Positions 60,523 through 64,000 of a DNA stretch of 64,000 nt are shown here, one piece after another. Numbering within the stretch: the stretch's first letter is position 1; each line of letters opens with the position of its first letter. Below the pieces are notes generated by a model. That model made no database searches. It was not told where the DNA came from and worked only from the letters and a program-made list of their open reading frames with translations. The stretch is from Hyperoplus lanceolatus (lineage: Eukaryota > Chordata > Actinopteri > Uranoscopiformes > Ammodytidae), in assembly GCA_026929865.2 (NCBI GenBank), contig CM049398.1, forward strand, positions 13,080,001-13,144,000, in the 5' to 3' direction. A program made the position numbers and the translations under genes.

Positions 60523-62140
60523 AAAAAAAGTAAATATCTAAATAGATCTCATTTTAATAGCGAAAAATTAACTATTGACAAAGTCTTAAACTTAACTGTT
60601 CACTTGTAGGCCCTAGTACAAAAAATATTAACTCAAATTACCTTGGGTATTGTGAGGCTGATAAAGCTCCTGCTTCATGTATCATAGTGCATACTGATAG
60701 TCATATGTTGGACAGTCTCATCCAAGGCCATGCGCACAGTTGAAATAAATAATTCTGTTTTGTATCAACTTCAAAGTGGACAGGTCACTTATTACAAAGT
60801 TTAGCGAATAGGATATGATCAAATAAGTTGTCCTTGGTAAATCAATGGAAGCATGAGAGCTTTCCCATGCCGGTAGTAAAGAAAAAGGCAAACAGAAAGA
60901 AAAATACATAAGCGACAGACCTTTCATAGGACAGGGCAAGAGAGAAATGGGGAGGCGTGTAATTCATCTTTGCAGACGAGATGTGAAGGTATTCCATCCA
61001 CCCTTTCTGCAGAACTGATCACCACCAAATATGAGAATGGAGCAGAGAAATGGAGGGAGGATGACATGGAGATGGATAGACTGAGAGAGAGGAAAATGGG
61101 TTTTTAAGTATGATTTAAACAACCAGGGGCAGAGAGAGTAGGGCTGGCTATCTGATACAAACTTTTCTTTTTCCATCTGAATTCTGGATAAATGTTTGAC
61201 ATATTATTAGAGTATGAAAAACAGTAAAACACGAAAAATAAATAATAATAATCTTTTAGAATATTCAATACATGATTTACTGTTATTTTTCATAAACAAA
61301 CGAAGCAGTTTGTGAAGGCTAAATAAAAATAAAAAACATTAGAAATAGTCTCTATCTACTCTAGCCATCTCTGTTCACTTTCCTACAACTTTTGCTTGAG
61401 TGGGATGTGCCATATTGAATACTGGGGCATTTCAACTATGAATGTGCTCCGCAATAACGCTGTAAATAGCTAATAGTAGACGTCAATTATTTTTTTACAG
61501 TGATGACAAAACGCCTCATGAAGGGTACAAAACATCAACACAGACTGACACATCTCACTGACTTTCAATGCTGTTTCAGCGAACACGTACCTAAACAGAC
61601 ACACACCAACATCAGCATTTCTTTTGAATCATGTTTTCTGACCACCTGATAACACTTTAGCTGTGGAACGATTTAAATACATTGGAAGTAGCCACTGAGA
61701 AGTGAGAATGGTCATATATACACTCACTGTGTACAGTATGTATTGAGTGGTGAGGGTGTGTGAAGACATTGGTTAGCATGTCTCAGGGCTACACATGCAC
61801 CCAGGAGGAAGAAGCAGTCAGGCAGGGAGGCTGTGTGTTTTCAAATCAAACACACTATTGATCTGCAGCCTCAGTCAGAAATCAAACAGTGGATCATTGC
61901 TGGGAGTCCCTCATGCTTTTACTTTCTACTTTCTTCCTTCCATCTCCTTCACTGCCCTGTCTTTCATACGTTAAAGCAAAGGAAACACAACAGGCAAATG
62001 TGTGTTACTCACAAACACACAGGCACACTTTCTAAACTTGTGAGGACACTTACTGACATGACAATGCATTCCCTAGCCTCTTACCATAACCATCATTAAC
62101 TAAATGCCTAACCCCAACACATTTTTTATCACTGATGCCG
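60523..62140. other. Non-coding stretch, no gene seen
   Basis: AT-rich patches, no splice-bounded open frame and no element ends found. Confidence 0.5.
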
Positions 62141-62149
62141 CTAACACTT

Positions 62150-62400
62150 AGCCTGGCTCCGCCCGCCTACCTACTTCCGCCCAAATTTCATTTTCCCTTC
62201 AGTAGTCAGTCTGGGGCTAGAGTGTATAAGTGGGATCTAGCTGAGGAAAATTTCCGGCCGTCAATCAGCGAACAGGCGGTGCCTGAGAACAATGGCGTCA
62301 AAGTCACGCTCCAGTTTCAGTTGAATGCGTTCCTTTATACTCGGAACTCGGAGATTTCCGACAGTAGTTCGAGTTCCGACCCCGTCTGTGTTCCAGTGCA
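62150..62400 (+). repeat. Teleost repeat fragment
   Basis: The order TAGCCTGGCTCCGCCCGCC, ACTTCCGCCCAAATTTCATT, GTAGTCAGTCTGGGGCTAG, GGATCTAGCTGAGGAAA, CCGTCAATCAGCGAACAGGC and ATGGCGTCAAAGTCACGC matches, from memory, a common teleost interspersed repeat. The open frame of 102 codons through it is incidental. Only one end is present. Confidence 0.5.
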
Positions 62401-64000
62401 TCTGCTCGCAAGTATGGACATACAACCTTCTCATCTCAACTAATGATGCTGAGATACATAAAAACCAGCGTCTAGAGTAAAACTAACTGTGAACAAGATA
62501 TTGAACTACAATGTAATCATTTAATTCACACAACAATCTACCAGACCAGTTCTGAAAGGGAAATTTGTCTTTTTGACATTCCTTAAACTTCTTCAATAGT
62601 TTAGACTGTTAAGAGGCACATACCTGCTTTGCTTTGCTGGTGTAATTGCAGAGGTGGGAAAGCTATGCAGTGGCCATACAAAAAGTGATGGTCATCTCCA
62701 GAATCAGGGAAAACTCAGCAGCTTTGACACTCACTCACTCACTCACTCCAAGGTGAGGAAAAGCTTTGCCCAAAAGCTTTGCCCCATTAAGCAGCCATAT
62801 AGACACAACATTAGACACAGAGATGTCCAGTACCAGTCTGCTATACACTGCACTACAAACAAAGCCAAAGCAAAAAGCAAGTTGGTACTACTTCAGAATG
62901 TAATAATTTAACAATATAAATCGTGTTTCAAGTATTTGAGGGCAAATAAATAGTTTGGACTAGTCTGAGAAAAAAAGAAAAAGAAAAATCCAATTACACA
63001 TTCCTTCAAGAGAATAATGAGAACTGAGATGGGTTATGTAAATGCTGCCAGGGAGGAGCGGCAGACAAGCGTTACTATACACAAATGTGATATTCAAAAA
63101 GGGCTCTGCTTTCTCAAACCTTCCAATTCAATTTGTAGCCCTTCAACTCCTTTTAGTGCTGGCTAATATTGCTTAATTACATTTGTTGACAAAGGAACAG
63201 AGCCGGTCACAGCATATTGAATTGTCAATGTAAAAAAAGGAGAAACTCTTGTGTGTGATGTTGTACGAATGAAAGAGCGGTTTAACACTCTGTTTCATGG
63301 GGTAACAGCCAAGAGGGGAGTAGAGAACAAGAAAGGACAGATTACCCCCACTAGTCTCTACTCTGTGGTATCTGAAGGGGTAAAGGGATGCTGTCTTTGG
63401 AACATACTTTGATTTGCTTGGACAATTTCTGACCAGTAGAGGGCAGGAATAATCCAATAATGTTCCCCATATGACATCATAAGGGGAGATACATCTGACT
63501 GGGGTTTTTGAAACAGGTTTTCAGAAAGGTGGAGTTGGAGAAAGGGCAAGAAGATTTCATGTTGAAAAAACATAAAGTGCATTTTGCATAATAGGTGACC
63601 TTTAAATTTTCCACCTGGAAGTTTTCTAAAAGCACAATAAACTAAATGAAACCAAGTTAGAAGTAAAGGAATAAGACACAAGTTTTATGTGGTAAAGGAC
63701 ATTGAATTACAACTTTTTTTGAAACATCAGTGCACCTTCTTCCACATCAGTCCCCAAGGTGATGTTATCAATGTGGCATGAAGGCATTGCAGAAAACAGG
63801 TTGCTGTTCGGGTGACGGAGATCAAAGCAGCTCATAGTCATTTTACAGTAGGATGAAAGCAAAACCTACTTTCAGGTGATAGACGGAAGAACAGAAAACA
63901 AATAAAGGTGGGAATTTTGAGAATGAGGCCCTTGCTGTTAAACAGACAAAAGGGTGTATCAGATAGAAATATGGCTGACACAATGCACAACATTTAGAGT
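62401..64000. other. Non-coding stretch, no gene seen
   Basis: Contains a CACT tetranucleotide run at 62,728-62,747. No gene or element was recognised up to the window edge. Confidence 0.5.

Noticed and set aside
62135..62443. + strand frame of 102 codons, Ser-rich
   Set aside because: Runs through what appears to be a common teleost interspersed repeat.

Overview
The window looks like teleost fish DNA, probably a ray-finned fish of the percomorph type, and most of it is intronic or intergenic. The evidence is long (CA/GT)n tracts throughout, three Tc1-like transposon families with TA flanks, hAT-type ends, several MITEs, and an L2-type LINE whose ORF1 keeps an esterase-like motif. No complete host protein gene was recognised. 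I saw no rRNA, tRNA or CRISPR array.

Region 1 (about 1-29,700) is gene-poor and full of microsatellites: GT or CA tracts near 2.5, 3.0, 4.3, 6.6, 7.3, 11.9, 12.0, 19.0, 20.1 and 22.5 kb, and a CT tract near 10.1 kb. One spliced-looking exon (22,751-23,030, + strand) ends in a helical-looking segment that I could not assign to a gene. Three small transposon-like units have readable boundaries: a hAT-like unit (15,495-16,688), a 9-bp-TSD MITE (23,521-24,042) and a TA-flanked MITE (27,025-27,559).

Region 2 (29,752-35,003) is a nest of elements. An older MITE was split by a 4.85-kb transposon with long inverted arms and a perfect 8-bp target duplication (29,783-34,633). That transposon holds a TTAA-flanked MITE, a 78-bp tandem array, pieces of two more MITEs, a TA-flanked element, and on the - strand the exons of a gene resembling CCDC106. 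The gene is the only coding material seen in the transposon's unique interior.

Region 3 (35,004-45,222) holds two more GT tracts, a SINE/LINE-like fragment near 37.3 kb, and a 5'-truncated, frameshifted L2-type LINE on the - strand (40,030-43,745).

Region 4 (45,223-58,050) is a dense transposon block. It has a rearranged Tc1-like element (45,223-46,849), a 6.48-kb foldback element with a 7-bp target duplication (47,050-53,528), a second rearranged Tc1-like element nested in it (49,174-50,982), a LINE fragment, a palindromic MITE, and a third Tc1-like element with an ordinary layout (56,410-58,050). Both rearranged Tc1 copies share an odd design: two 3' halves of the transposase gene joined tail-out in inverted orientation. 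The foldback carries the first two exons of a small spliced gene, with compatible phases, in its arm.

Region 5 (58,051-64,000) is mostly unannotated, with a tetranucleotide repeat and one teleost-type repeat fragment.

Nothing suggests cooperation among host genes. The story here is layered transposon insertion and rearrangement, including two large DNA transposons that carry pieces of non-transposase genes.
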